This document shows positions 11,336 through 22,629 of a DNA stretch of 64,000 nucleotides, piece after piece; position 1 is the stretch's first letter, and every line of letters starts with the position of its first letter. The DNA lies in the NCBI GenBank assembly GCA_038363925.1, contig JAQQWL010000005.1, forward strand, positions 496,001-560,000, read 5' to 3'. The position numbers and the translations under genes were made by a program. The notes below the pieces were generated by a model. That model saw only the letters and a program-made list of their open reading frames with translations. It was not told the DNA's origin and ran no database searches. Source of the DNA: Apiospora phragmitis. Lineage: Eukaryota; Ascomycota; Sordariomycetes; Amphisphaeriales; Apiosporaceae.

Positions 11336-11719
11336 TTACTGTACAATGAACAGAAGGGTTCAGTGGTTCTAAAAATGGACATATTAAGACGGCCAGACCT
11401 ACCATTTTCGGCCCGTCCCCTGGTGTTCCGGAACAGGGTCCTTTTGACGCCACAGCGTCCGTGGGTAGCACAGCTTGTACCGACCCACGCGGCTCGAAGT
11501 ATTCCCCCTTATCGGTGCATCCCTTGCTTTGCTTCTAAGTTAAGTCCAGCTCTAGCTTACAGCACTAGAAGGCTCAGCGCTTAACGCCTTGGTCGGTCCC
11601 GAGCCCCTGTATAGCAGTGCCGCAATGGTTGCTGTAGCTAACTGCCGGTAGGTAGGTAGGTAGGTAGTATCCGTAGATGGTGTAGCTTTCGGAGCGCCTA
11701 CATCATTTCATGCTTGCTT
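11336..11719. other. Intergenic with a GGTA microsatellite
   Basis: No supported gene. A short tandem run of GTAG/GGTA units lies at about 11647-11669. It is too short and of the wrong unit to be a telomere remnant. Confidence 0.5.
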
Positions 11720-11985
11720 AAGAGGGCCAGTGGCAATTGTGGTGTTATTACTGCATACTGCGCATGTGACTGCTTAAATAAAACATCGCCCACTCTCATA
11801 TCCTTCATGTAAATAGTAAAATGTCAGCATACCTCTAAGTCCGAACCTGTTCCAAGCCTGTTAATGGATCCTAAACCATTCCAGATTCCAAGCCGTCTAG
11901 ATCAAGTCCTGATTCCACTATACCAGATCTCAACTAGACCGTGTCCAGCATGGTAACATGTCTATGGAGCGCAACAACCCACCGA
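11720..11985 (+). repeat. Left copy of imperfect direct repeat flanking 12.0-16.2 kb
   Basis: About 265 bp similar, with small gaps, to 16235-16500 in the same orientation. Shared words include GTGGCAAYTGTGGTG, TTCCAAGCCGTC, TAGATCAAGTCC and CATGGTAACAT/CACGGTAACAT. It is non-coding. The two copies bracket a block of three genes. Confidence 0.65.
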
Positions 11986-12016
11986 CAGGATGTTTGTTCG
12001 GTTTGACCTCACTAGC

Positions 12017-13451
12017 CTAACCACAGCTACTCGCCGTCACCCGACCGTTCCCGCAGTCGACCAGTCGAAGTACTGGTCTTGCGGCCTCGGCTTGAGCTCG
12101 ACTCCTCGACCTGGTGACAATGTGATCCCGCGGCCGATAGGCATTGGCAATGGCAATATCGTGGGATGTAGTCCTCCAACAGGGTTCTGCCTCGCTACCA
12201 TTGTTGTCGAAACCTCCTCTGCGCTGTCCCTTGTTAGAGCGCCGATGCTTTGGGGAAGGTTCAGGCGCTTGCTCGATGTTGTATGCTTCGAACTGATCCT
12301 CTTCCGCATACTTAAGCGCGGTTGCCATATCCGAAAAGCTGATAGAGATGGTAGTTGGGGCTGCAGCAGGTATTCTATGGCGCTGCTCGAGAGGGATGTA
12401 GCATTCGAAAGGAATGTCCAAGCTGCCTTCGGTAGGCTGGCCCTGTTGGCGAAAGACCATTTCATCCACAATCTTCTCAATCTTGAACGGGAACTCTTCA
12501 TCGTCCACATCCTCGTCGTGCTCGAGATCATCGACTTTCCAGACGGACACAGATGCATCGTGAACTTGCCTTGTTACCGTCACCGTCCCATCGGGATTCT
12601 TCGTTTTCTTCTTCGGTTGATAATCGATGTCGATCACAATAACTGTGGCAATAGGTGTGCGGGCGTTCTGATGGTATTCGTGGATCTTCTTCAACATTTT
12701 TTTCGGATTGGCTATATGCAACCTCGCAAAGAACGTGGCCCTGAAACTTCCCGCCAAACTTCAATTGCCAATCTGGGTGCTTCTCGATGACGTTCTTCGA
12801 CTTTACCTTCTTCACAATAATGGGTGAAGAAAAACCCGGCATTAGCTTATTAAGAAGGTCACGAAGTGCTGGAATATCGGTTTGCCATTGTAGATGCAGA
12901 AACCGCTTTGTAATAGAGTGGGTAAAATAGTTTCAGCAGGTATCATGAACGAAAGAAGGCATAAGGCGTAAGAAGAGATCACCAGTCTCGGAGTTCCAGC
13001 GATATCGGACTTTGTCTCCCCAAAACCCGAATACCTCGGGGTCGTTCTCGCATCTACGTTCCAGCTCTTCGAAAGATGCCTGTCCGCCGTTGAAATGGAG
13101 GAACGGATGATCATCACTCGAGTATACCCCTAATGCCGCGTCATGAATGGCGTTGAAGCCGGCTTGTATTTGGGGCTCATCTTTGGCAGGGAAGTTCGGC
13201 TCGTGCTTCGTCCTGGTATTGCGACAGCTGGCAACTGCAACGTCACTGGGTGGTTTCGAATCACGTGATGGCAGGGCGCGAGCAGGCGAGGACAGGACGG
13301 GAAGGTGCAGCCACTTCGACGTTTGCCCCCACGAGATTGGTCTTCGTCGCTGCTGAAGCTGGTCGATGGTGTGGAAGTCATGGTCGCGGGATGGAGACAA
13401 ACAAGAGGTAGGGAGGGCGCGAGTATACATAGTGATGGGAAACCGGTGCAT
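12017..13451 (-). pseudogene. Fungal Uma2-like (PD-(D/E)XK fold) gene, broken
   Basis: Minus-strand gene from the ATG at 13449-13451. The readable core matches fungal Uma2-like proteins: a beta-rich segment DKVRYRWNSETGDLFLRLMP, then HPDWQ with the candidate catalytic Asp at about 12773, then CEVAYSQ with the candidate catalytic Glu at about 12725, then VIVIDIDY and VSVWK, as in the restriction-endonuclease-like fold. The C-terminal tail is acidic, then charged. Two breaks are visible: a TGA at 12933-12935 where Arg (CGA) fits, and a frameshift at a run of seven T on the plus strand (12697-12703). Six would restore the frame, so this may be decay or an assembly error. Fungal Uma2-like proteins have no established role; nuclease activity is inferred from the fold. 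Confidence 0.65.
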
Positions 13452-13480
13452 CAATGTTGGCTTCGATGCCGGGATTGACT

Positions 13481-14292
13481 CTACCTCACGGTAGCCGACG
13501 TCTGCGGTCTGTCGGGCAATGCACTGTAGTTGTGGTACAAGAGAGATGATGGATCAGACTGTATTCGCGCGATGCAGAGGCAGCCTGGGCTGGCCAAGAC
13601 GCTATCATGGCCCAATCGTACGAGATGGAAGAAGACTACTTCCCGACTGGTTTGCAGCCACTCAATAAGTAGGTCTAGGTCAATACAGTGCGTGACAGCC
13701 TGCGTTAACCACGATTCATAGCAGCCGGTGGTTCCGGGAATAACATCGCCGCGGTCGTGGATCCAGTCATGAGCCTGGACTTTGACGTCGCCACATACCA
13801 AGACATGTTTCCGCAGTGCAGTACGTGATGGGTAGGTATCATTGGTTTGCACTACCATGAGGTCTGGTGCAATTTGCTTTTCGGGCTCCCCGTCGCGCCT
13901 ATTGTCGTCTGTCCCATAGCTGCGAAAGCATGTCATTGTGCCGACGATTGCCGTGGGGTTCCCGGGAAAGATAGCCTCAAGCGCCAGGTTCTGACGAAGA
14001 AACAAGGGGGTTTTGAGGTGGTCTACCAGTTTTGTCTCACTGCCGAGATAATTGGACCATGCGCAATATGGTGGTCGCTAGTCCGCCGAGGAGCCGAGGA
14101 GCCGCGAATGGGGTGTTTCCTAAACTCCCCAAGACCGGGCGGGTCCTCCTCGAAGCTGTTCCATGCCCGCAGTCCTTGACGTTCAATTCGGAGGGTTTGG
14201 TCTCTTCCATCGCGTTTATCTTTGGCAGCGCCCTGAGGATATACGAACTGAAGTTCGTTGGTGGGATTGTCCAAGAGGGATTCAACGTCCAT
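13481..14292 (-). pseudogene. PD-(D/E)XK nuclease-like protein, frameshifted
   Basis: Minus-strand gene starting at ATG 14290-14292 (MDVESLLDNPTNELQF). About 75 codons later the frame moves by one base near 14070 and continues as AWSNYLGSETKLVDHL and LRQNLALEAIFPGNPTAIVG. The key element is APDLMVV followed about 25 residues later by VCGDVKV, the spacing of a PD-(D/E)XK nuclease site. Downstream TQAVTHCIDLDLLIEWLQTS and VVFFHLVR resemble the helical end of fungal proteins with this fold. About 270 residues in total. It lies immediately upstream of the Uma2-like gene on the same strand, about 30 bp from that gene's start, so the two could be functionally linked; this is inference. Neither the substrate nor activity is known. 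Confidence 0.45.
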
Positions 14293-15038
14293 GCGGTTAC
14301 GAATTGTGGGCAATTAACCTTTTGAGTTAAAGAGGTACCTGAGCTAGCGCACAGCTACCTGGAGCGAAAGAGAAGGGTATTTTGCTACCCCGCTGCGACC
14401 CACCGATAGCGGCTTCACGTCTTCTAAAAGCTGAGCTTTACGCGGATGAATTCAATTCGCGTACTGTAAAGACAAGCCAATTAGCACTATAACAACTGCA
14501 CTACTTACGGTAAGAAATAAACAATGACATAAACAACTAGCCAAAAACCGCACTCATACATGACAGCTTCGGGAGCACGACTTTCCACTCGTTGCATTCG
14601 AGCACAACTTTCGAGGAGTCTTTTTTCCCTTTCGCAATACTCTAAACGGCATTTTCGTCAAGCGCAAGCCATGCGACAATAGGGGAAACCCTACCACAGG
14701 GCGTGCTGAATGAACTGAGGGCGGCTGAATGAACTGCGCCAGGAACGCGTCCGGCAACGGCTGATGAACTTGGCCATCACCACCTCGGCTGGCGGCACCA
14801 GGCAGAAAACCAGTTACTTGGACAAGACCAGGAACGTGCCCAAGTCAAACTACCGAATCAACAAGCCGGAACGAAAGACACAGCTAGCTTCACTTCCCGT
14901 TTTGAAATGTGGAGTGATAGTTAGCGCGAATGCGCCATCCGGAGAGATACCCAATGCTATAGCCATCCTCGAAGCGCTGCAACATGACTGCTTCGTCGAT
15001 CGATCGCCACAAGTTGACAGCCATCGAGGCAATGTACT
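14293..15038. other. Divergent intergenic region
   Basis: Lies between the 5' end of the minus-strand nuclease-like gene and the 5' end of the plus-strand gene at 15039, so it should contain both promoters. A 151-codon plus-strand frame at 14764-15219 overlaps the next gene in another frame and is probably a shadow. No clear promoter motif was identified. Confidence 0.4.
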
Positions 15039-15966
15039 ATGGCTCCTGTTGCCCCCGCCCTCGAACCGCCTCTACCGCCTCATCGAACGGAATAGCTATC
15101 TCAAACTCGGAAGATCAGATATACAACAGCTACGGGGATCCGTCGCCGAGGACCTGGAGACACTCCACCGCCAACATATTCCTGGAATCCCGACCTCACC
15201 AGACTTCGCATCATGTTGAAACCAGGCCCTCTGCGTGCCCGCGCATTCATCGAGACCTTCGACACCAGTCTTGACATGAGCGACAGCACGATCTCGTGGG
15301 AGGAGTTGGCGAAGGGAAGAATCAAGAATGCTGAGGATCACTTTCGTGTTCTCGAGGTAATGGCCCTCTATTCTTGCCCTCTATTCTTGCACCCATCCGG
15401 GCATATTCCTAAAAGAACATCTGCAGGGACTTGTCACGCTATCCGAATCCCCTTCCACCCACGAACCGTCAACCGTCCTCGATCCGCGCGCAGTCGCTTC
15501 ACTTCTCCCGGAATACCCACTGAAGAGTCACCACAAGAGCCTCGTCATCCGCTGCGTCGCCACGTACTGGAGAGAGCTCGAGCGCTTGGTGATCGAAGAT
15601 GCGCTCAGCCACTTGCACTCTCTCCGGAAGCGTGCCGATATTCCGCAGGTTCTCAATCACCGGGCCCGGAATATCGCCAGCCAAATAAGCCATCTGTTAC
15701 GTTTAGTCGACAGCGCACGTCAGGGCCGGCATACTCGCGTGGTGGCAAGCGACGAATATGCCAGCCTGCTGCGCCATCGCTCTGCTTTCATGACTTTGCA
15801 TACTTGCTTGACGATCCATCGGTATATCCGTCGCATCGATGTGGACTGCTCCCAAGGGCTGCTGGAAATGAGCAAGCGATATACGGCCGAGTTATATGTG
15901 TTACCCGACTGCTTTAATCAAGTTACGGAATACCGCGAGGCGTGGAGGGAGCGACTGAGCACTTAA
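15039..15966 (+). pseudogene. Unknown fungal protein, one intron, one in-frame stop
   Basis: A frame can be read from ATG 15039 (MAPVAPALEPPLPPHRTE) through a TAG at 15093-15095, where CAG fits, into TYSWNPDLTRLRIMLKPGPL and ISWEELAKGRIKNAEDHFRV. An intron fits at 15357-15426 (70 nt, GTAATG...CTGCAG) and joins in frame to GLVTLSESPSTHEPSTVLD, then a largely helical, charged region ending at TAA 15964-15966. Without the stop it would be about 285 residues. I recognise no family. If translation starts downstream of the TAG, a shorter product is possible. It is divergent from the two nuclease-like genes and enclosed with them by direct repeats. Confidence 0.5.
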
Positions 15967-16234
15967 AGAGACACGGGATCAGGCGAGACGAAAGAATCTT
16001 AGCCCTTGTCCAAAACACCGATGTGTCTATGAAGGATGAGACAGGGGTGTCTCTATCTTGATTAGGGTATTTATTTAGCATGTTACGATGTTATGATTAT
16101 GGTTTTGTTTGGAGTCGTGAGAAGCCACGGAGGCTCAGCGGGTGAGTCTTGCTTTCCGGTACGGTGGGATCTCGGCGTTGGTTTTTGAGTGGTGCTTGTA
16201 GATGAAATGATGAGCTCGAAGAGGCGCCCCAAGA

Positions 16235-16500
16235 CTCCTCAGTGGCAACTGTGGTGTCATTGCTGTATACGCACATGTAACCGCCTAGATACAAATAAAA
16301 CAACGCTCACGCTCATGTCCCTCACACCAGCTTTCACACACTTGAAAACAGAACAAGCGGCAGCATACCTCCAAGTATGAGCCTGTCCCAAGCTGTCCCA
16401 ACCCATTCCATATTCCAAGCCGTCCTAGATCAAGTCCAGATTCCACCATACCAGATCCAAACGAGACCGGTGCCAGCACGGTAACATATCCTATATTTCA
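16235..16500 (+). repeat. Right copy of imperfect direct repeat
   Basis: Same orientation as 11720-11985, with small insertions and deletions. Together they flank about 4.25 kb carrying the Uma2-like gene, the PD-(D/E)XK-like gene and the unknown plus-strand gene. They have no LTR-type TG...CA ends, so they are not an LTR pair. Confidence 0.65.
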
Positions 16501-16722
16501 TATCCTTAAAGCAACCCAAGCTCCTCGCTATTAACAGACCAAATCGCAGAAACTCGTTCATGAAGCCTAATAGAACCCAGTGATCTCCAAGAACGCGATG
16601 TACATCTAAAACTTAGATGCCTTAGTTCATCAAGCGCCACTAGCTCAACGAGATGATCTCCGATGACCATCATCTCCTCGCAGTCCTGCGCCTTGCTCTG
16701 TATTGTCGCGCCTTCTCCGTTT

Positions 16723-19395
16723 TCAAGCCATGGACCGTATCAGCATGGCCCTGAAGGTGTATATTGTGAAGAGAACCACATGGCACAGCGGGCAGGTCGT
16801 CTGGTCATCGGCACCTAGCGTAGACAGGTGGACTGTGGTGAAGTGGCGACCCAAGGCGGAGAAGTTCGTGAAGTCACGGCAGAGTCCATTGATGTTCTCG
16901 TCGTCCGGTAGTAGAGTCATGGCTTTGGCAACGCAGATGAAACATCGCCGCACTTTACCTGGCCCCATGACCTCGGCCGTGACGTTCCGGAGTTCCTCCA
17001 ACTGCTTCTCCCGGGTAGCGTGCAGGAGCTCCGTCGGCACCGGAGCAGCGCGTACCTCCAACACCTTGTTGGTGGGCACCTCTTCGATGCCATAGCAAGC
17101 CACAATGCCTTGATAGCATCTGTCCTGCGCCGGGCTTGGGCCTCAAAGCTGTTGATGAGTGGGGCCTCCAGCGCGCTCATCATCCGCGCCGGGGCGGGAC
17201 TCATGGGCCGGATCGTTCGAACCCTCCCTAGGCCTTGGGGCTTGGGGGCCACAGGGCCGGCCGCGGGGATCTTCTTAGCCATGGAGCCGATGAGTGCCGG
17301 GGCCTTTTTCGCCAAGGAGGCTGCCAGAGCCTTGGTGTTCTGGGCCATGAAGTCGTTGGTCACAGACGGAACTGAAGATCGGGCCTGCACGGTCTGCATC
17401 TGCTGCTGGATGTCCTGCACGTCTTGCGCTCGATCAAACTCCTGTCGAAGCTTGGCCAAGGTCGGCTCCCTCAGCTTGGTCATCAGGTTCTTACGCTTGA
17501 GCGTCAGCTCTCGGCGCTCCTTGGCGTAGTTTGGACCTGTTCGTTTCTTCTCTCAGTCCTGCCATCACTTCTGGCTACGGGTACCACACATAGGAGAAAG
17601 GTGTCATGGAACGACGTACCATAACCCAAAGCCTTGAGTCTCTCCGTCAGACGGACATACTTAAAATTATCCCTGAGGGCGATAGACTCCTCTGCCGTCA
17701 ACTGGATTTGTCTGCGATCATCCCTCGAGTGGCCGTGACTGGTGGCTTGCTTCATGAGGGCTTTCTGCGGTTGGGGCCCTCGCTGCAAAGCCCACAGGTC
17801 GGCACAGACGTTTCGATTGAGATAAAGTGTCGGAATTCGGCGCATGGTCCATGATCAGGTTGCGAAGACTATCGCTGATGTTCTCTGCAATCAAAATTAG
17901 CCCGTGCCGCCATGGACACGATGAGGAATGCATACCACTCTGATCCAGGTTGTAACAAATGGTGTTATCCATGAAACCGGGGATCTGGCCAAACCTTTTC
18001 ACAATCTGGCCCAGCATAACCTGCGTCATGGGTGTTTCCGACATCTTCCAGCCCATGTGGGTTTTCTCGGCTTGCAGGAACAAGTAGGTATCGAGAATGT
18101 CGGGTCGGAAAGGGAGGAGCAGCTGCGTCGCCTCGTCGGGGACCTTGACGTGGCTCAGCATATGGGGGTCGTCGTTCAGCCCGCCGACCTTGAACGCTCG
18201 GTTCTTGAAGAGTATAGCCAGGAGGAATACATGCGGGCTGAGAACCAGGGTCGAATCGTAGATTATCTCGGGGACCAAGGAGGTTTTTCTGCACGTAGGT
18301 TAGCAACCTGCGATTTTGTGTTGCAGAGGTGTACGTACGCCGCCTTGGGGCCGAGGTATCGCTTGGTATATTCGAGACTGAACTGGATAATCAGCCGGCG
18401 CGGCGCCTGCCGCCTGCTGTCAATGCTGTCGTCGCCTGCCGGGTCCCGCACCAGGTAGATCCCGATATCTCGGAACCGGAGCTGCAGGATCGCCTGGGGT
18501 CGGGAGCCTGCGGGGCGAGGAGCAGGAGGAAGAGGAAGGCCAGTATGCGGTTCTCTCGCGTCTTGTGAGTCAACTGGAACCTTTTGCCCAAGTTGACGAG
18601 GGCCTGGATTACGTTCAGCACGGGCGTTGGTGAAACCAGCAACTCGGGGAGAGGAAGCGGTGATTCAGGGGCAGCGAGCATTGAGTAGAAAAGGGGCAAG
18701 GCAGGAAAGTCGTACATTGTGCATCAACCGACGGTCCAGCAGGTCTTCGATCTTCAAACCCGTCACCCGCTCGAAGTCCAGACGGAAACAGCACCAGAAG
18801 GTCGTGAGCGAGCCTTGTTTCTTCACCGTTCTCTTCGCCTTCCCCCATTTTCCCTTCTTCTGTCTCAGGTACCAATGCAGGAACTGGTACGTCGTGCGGA
18901 AATTGATGTTCTTGAGGCGCGTCGCTCGGTCCTTCCTGCGGAGGACCTTCAGACAAAACCTGCACCAACAGACGACAGTACAGAATCCCACATATAGGAG
19001 GCGACAGGAAAAGGGGGTTCATGTAAGAGTTGGTAGGCCTACAAGGCCCACTTGTTTTCAGCGTGGCCAATCAAATTATTGATGTCTTTGGCATACTCCT
19101 TTCGACTGCACTCCTCCATCTCCATGTTCGCCATCTCTTGGAGCTAGAACGAACGGGGGTTCACATTGCCATCATACAGGACCTCCTCGTCGGGTTCGAG
19201 GTCTTAGGGGTTGTTCTCTAGCTAGCGAACTTGCTCGTCGACCTCGGCAACATCACCGTCCTCTTGAAGCCCAGCGTCGTCATCGTCTGGAGGGCATCTG
19301 CTTCGACCCCGGGCATTGACTGGTCATCGGAATCCTCGCCCGCGGAAGTCTCGGACAGAGGGGAAGAATTCGGATTCGGAATCATCACCGGCCAT
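16723..19395 (-). pseudogene. DUF3435 (tyrosine-recombinase-like, FluG-type) gene, broken
   Basis: Minus-strand gene with ATG at 19393-19395. Family blocks appear in order: YQFLHWYLRQKKGKWGKAKR; an AGSRPQAILQLRFRDI block with the Arg of recombinase box I; IIQFSLEYTKRYLGPKAA; VPEIIYDSTLVLSPHVFLL; NLIMDHAPNSDT, then YLNRNVCADLWALQRG, which would hold the His and the candidate nucleophilic Tyr; and a C-terminal C2H2-type finger (CFICVAK...RHFTTVHL). Introns fit at 18289-18338 (with a GCTAAC branch site), 17885-17935 and 17537-17619. At least four N-terminal stops (19222, 19204, 19144, 19039) sit where CAG/CAA is expected, and one-base frameshifts occur near 18520, 17835 and 17105. The second conserved Arg box (YNLR in the family) reads YNLD. 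DUF3435 proteins are the 'captain' recombinases of Starships, but FluG-type members with zinc fingers are not always captains. Confidence 0.75.
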
Positions 19396-20012
19396 GGTGC
19401 TGGAGGCCAGTTGCTTCGGAAATGCTGTGATGGGGCGGGAATAGCATCAAGAGCACCAGCTACTCAGAGCGTCTCTCTCAACAGGCTGGAGGGGTCGAGC
19501 TCGAATGGTCCCTTGGTACAGGGGCCAGTTGAACGAGGAGGGGCAGCACCTCTTGAATGTACTCGGTACTAATTCTCCATGGGCCTAGAGCCTCAGGCAG
19601 GCAACACGTCCACGCTACATAGGGATGCTACACTTGCTGCTGGGATCAGGACATGGTCGCACCCCAGATATCAACCTGTCGTCGACACACTGTGTAAACG
19701 CCATTTGCAATGCATCTTCGGGAACACGCTTTACCCCTTGCCTCCTATAAGTCACTATTTGATTCAGGACGGGCGGATGACACCTGCCCTGCGTCAGGCC
19801 ACTCTGGCAGGTTTCACTTGTATCCGGGTTTGAGGCCCGGATCACCCCTTATATTGGGCTGGTGTTTGCAAGCAATAGACAGCCTGTCATTGCAGCTGGC
19901 CAATCTGATAGCGAACGTGGATGAGGGTATACAACCAGCGCTTGGTAGAAGTGACCACACCTGACCAATTGGATAGCAAACCTGAGCGGCAGTACGCAGA
20001 CTGCATTGTTGG
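19396..20012. promoter_or_regulatory. Divergent intergenic region of the DUF3435 gene and a long plus-strand gene
   Basis: About 615 bp between two divergent start codons, so both promoters are expected here. Frames of 76-84 codons on both strands have no recognisable content. No specific element could be assigned. Confidence 0.35.
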
Positions 20013-22609
20013 ATGATGATCCAACCAAGGCAAAGCCTGAATGTCCGCGACGGGTTCTGGAAGGGGCTCAACGCGAAGAATCTGGCGACGGGGTTCCAGG
20101 CGGAAGAGCATCGGAAGCTGGATGCCGAAAGCGCCGCCGACTACGACTTACCTTCGGGAAAGGAGTTTGAGCCATGTAGACGAGTCATCAGGCCATACCT
20201 CGATGACTGGGCGAAAGACATCACCTTGTCGGGGAAGGTATCCGGCATCTACGACGACCTCAAAGGAGCCGACGACATCGCCGCTCTCCCTGGCGGTATG
20301 GCGGAGGACCCTAGGGCCGGCGCCGTGGTTGCCCAAGGCGTCGGTCCCGATGGTGTTGAGGGCGGCGGCGCTATCGGGGCTGTCGAGGCTGCCAGCGTTT
20401 AGGGCGCCGTTGAGGAAACCGGGGTTGAGGGAGCCGGCGTCGTGGACGCCGCAGTCGAGGACGCAGATGTCAGTGCCGTCCGCGGGGCCAGTGACTCTGC
20501 GAACCAAGATCCTCACGGCGCCGTGGCCACGGGCAATGGCGATTATCCCGAGTACAAGCCTGACAGTGGCGTAGTCGACGACGGAGCGGACATCCAGAGT
20601 GGCAAGGGAAACGACGAGGATCTAGCGAACCCCGTACCAGTTACATAGAAGGCTCTCGATATGGAACGGCATCTCCTAACCAGCGCGGATCCAGCGAAGC
20701 TGGATCACTGGCTCGCCAACCTCAAGGAAGAGACCAAGGCGGCGCCCCAGAGCCGGCGCATCCAAGACGAGACAGAAAAGCCGATCCATTGATGGTGTAG
20801 TTACTGGGAGAAGATAATCGGCAAGGCGCATACGTATCAGGATCAGGTGACCATCCAGTCTCTTTTCATCCAAAGTCTTTCTTCGGTAAAGTGGTCGTAG
20901 CCGATCCCCGAAGCATACATGCTGCTATATCGAGAGGACGGGGACATGCGGCCATCAGATGAGCTGGATCCAGAAAGGGAGCGCATGATCCAGAAGGCCA
21001 CTGGATACCAAGAGTTTTCCGATCTGACTCGGGAGTTCTTTCGCTTGGTTCGGGAAGGGTCTCCCCTAGACTCACCAGCAGCCAAGAGCTTCATGCAAAC
21101 ATTGCAGACACTACGAATTTGCTTCTTTTGCGAGGCAATCAGGGGCAATGAATATTTCTCCTACTGGAAAGCCATCCTCTCTTTCGAGGCCTTTCGGACT
21201 GAGTCCTGATCCATTGTGTCCGGAAACCGTGGCCCATCAACGCGACATCGCCAGCTCCGTTTTGGCCGGGCAGGGAGATCATTTTGGGCCCGAATGCAGA
21301 CAGGCCCTCCAGTTCATGAACTGGCAGTTGCAAGCGATGCTTATACCCGGGGCGTTCCGTACCATCCTGACAAGCGAACAACAGGATTCTATGCGGGACA
21401 TATACCATGACATCGAGACTGTGACTACACGCACTCCATCCAACCAAACCCCCTATAGAGTCGTTACGCCCAAGAGAATCGGATGCAAAGGAGTTCACGG
21501 TAAACACCCCAGGCTCTACAAGCTGTTCGGCGACTTAGTACTACCTAGCAGCAGCAGCTCGGCGTTCCCTGCCCCCCGTACGTCTACCGCGGCCTTATCT
21601 CCAATAAGGCGCAGCAATGGACCGAGCGCGGTCCAATCGACCCCGCCACGTCGGACTCAAGCAGATCGGGTAACCCCGTCTACGGGAGGTCTCTGGGGAA
21701 ACAAAACCTTCGCAGCGAAGAAGCGAGGTCCCAGCCCGGATTGTCACTCACCGAAGAGACCGAGGCTCGTGCCGAAGGACGATGTTATGGACGACCTCAA
21801 GGCGCAACATGACCAGCTGACGAGAAGGTTCAAGTCAGACCTGGCGCGGTTGCGTAGAGAGCTCACGGGTAGTGTCGACGCCCGGAACGAAAAGTGGGAG
21901 AGGGAAAGGGAAGTATGGGGGAAGACAATCGGTGGAGATCATGGTGAGCTTCAACTTGGGAGGACCCACCAGGGCGAGCACAAGCCAGATGCGTTACGGG
22001 TGAGCAACGACTTGCGAGAGGTCCGAGCCAGTCTTGACGAGGCAAAGCGCGCTGCCGTTACCGAGGAAGATGTCAAAACCACGGTACAGCAGGCAATACA
22101 AGATGCGCTCCAGATCCAGAGGACGGAGTTCCAGGCGGAACTCGCCACGCAGAAACGGGAGACGTTGCAGGAGCTCAATGAGATCAAGAAGTCGCTTGGC
22201 AAAGCCCCGAGCCCTAGGGGAGCATGGCTTCCTGGAGGAGCAATGCCCAACGCCGCCAGCCCCTGACTGGAACCTGCCCCAGGAGGCGTATGCATCGTAT
22301 CTCATTCGTGCAGCCTGGTACTTCATTGAATGTCTCGGAGAGCCGGACGATGGAGTCAGTCAAGGTGGCGAGGCAGTGAAGAAAACACAGGCTAGGTTCC
22401 CCGAACTGCCTAATGAGCAGCACATCGGGAAGGCTATTGAGCATGTCCACATGCAGACTTACGGCCGTCCTATTGAGGAAGGCCGTCCCGTCGATGAGGA
22501 TATTGAAGGGCGGGTAGTTCTTTATGATATGCAAGTAGAAGCCAAGTTAGTTCTCCAGTTAGTTTCATTACTAGATATACGTCATTGCCACCATACATCC
22601 TTGCTATGA
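20013..22609 (+). pseudogene. Long coiled-coil protein of unknown function, broken
   Basis: One plus-strand frame runs from ATG 20013 to about 21200 with four stops (20400, 20646, 20790, 20898), each fitting a C-to-T change of CAG or CGA. The frame then moves by one base near 21190 and is open to 22264, then moves again and ends at TGA 22607-22609. The N-terminus is charged (LATGFQAEEHRKLDAESAAD) and then acidic and Gly/Asp-rich. The middle is helical (DELDPERERMIQKATGYQEF). Around 21780-22190 there is a coiled-coil-like segment (LTRRFKSDLARLRRELTGSV). The C-terminal part reads WNLPQEAYASYLIRAAWYFI. It would be about 860 residues. No family recognised. It is divergent from the DUF3435 gene and ends 20 bp from the convergent zinc-finger/SANT gene. 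Confidence 0.55.
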
Positions 22610-22629
22610 GTGAAGAGGAGGCTGCCAGG

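Noticed and set aside
11213..11584. 123-codon plus-strand frame
   Set aside because: It overlaps a minus-strand frame with a better N-terminus; the composition of the translated product is Arg/Pro-rich like a shadow frame.
11647..11669. Possible internal telomere-like repeat
   Set aside because: The unit is GTAG/GGTA, not TTAGGG, and the run has only about five units.
12037..12790. Long overlapping frames on both strands at the Uma2-like gene (266 codons plus strand, 173 codons minus strand)
   Set aside because: Only the minus-strand frames spell the conserved Uma2-like blocks; the others are shadows of GC-rich third positions.
20148..20516. Minus-strand frame with a subtilisin-like DICVLDCGV start and an HGAG word
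   Set aside because: The catalytic surroundings of a subtilase are absent, and the plus-strand frame, with C-to-T stops in register, explains the sequence better.
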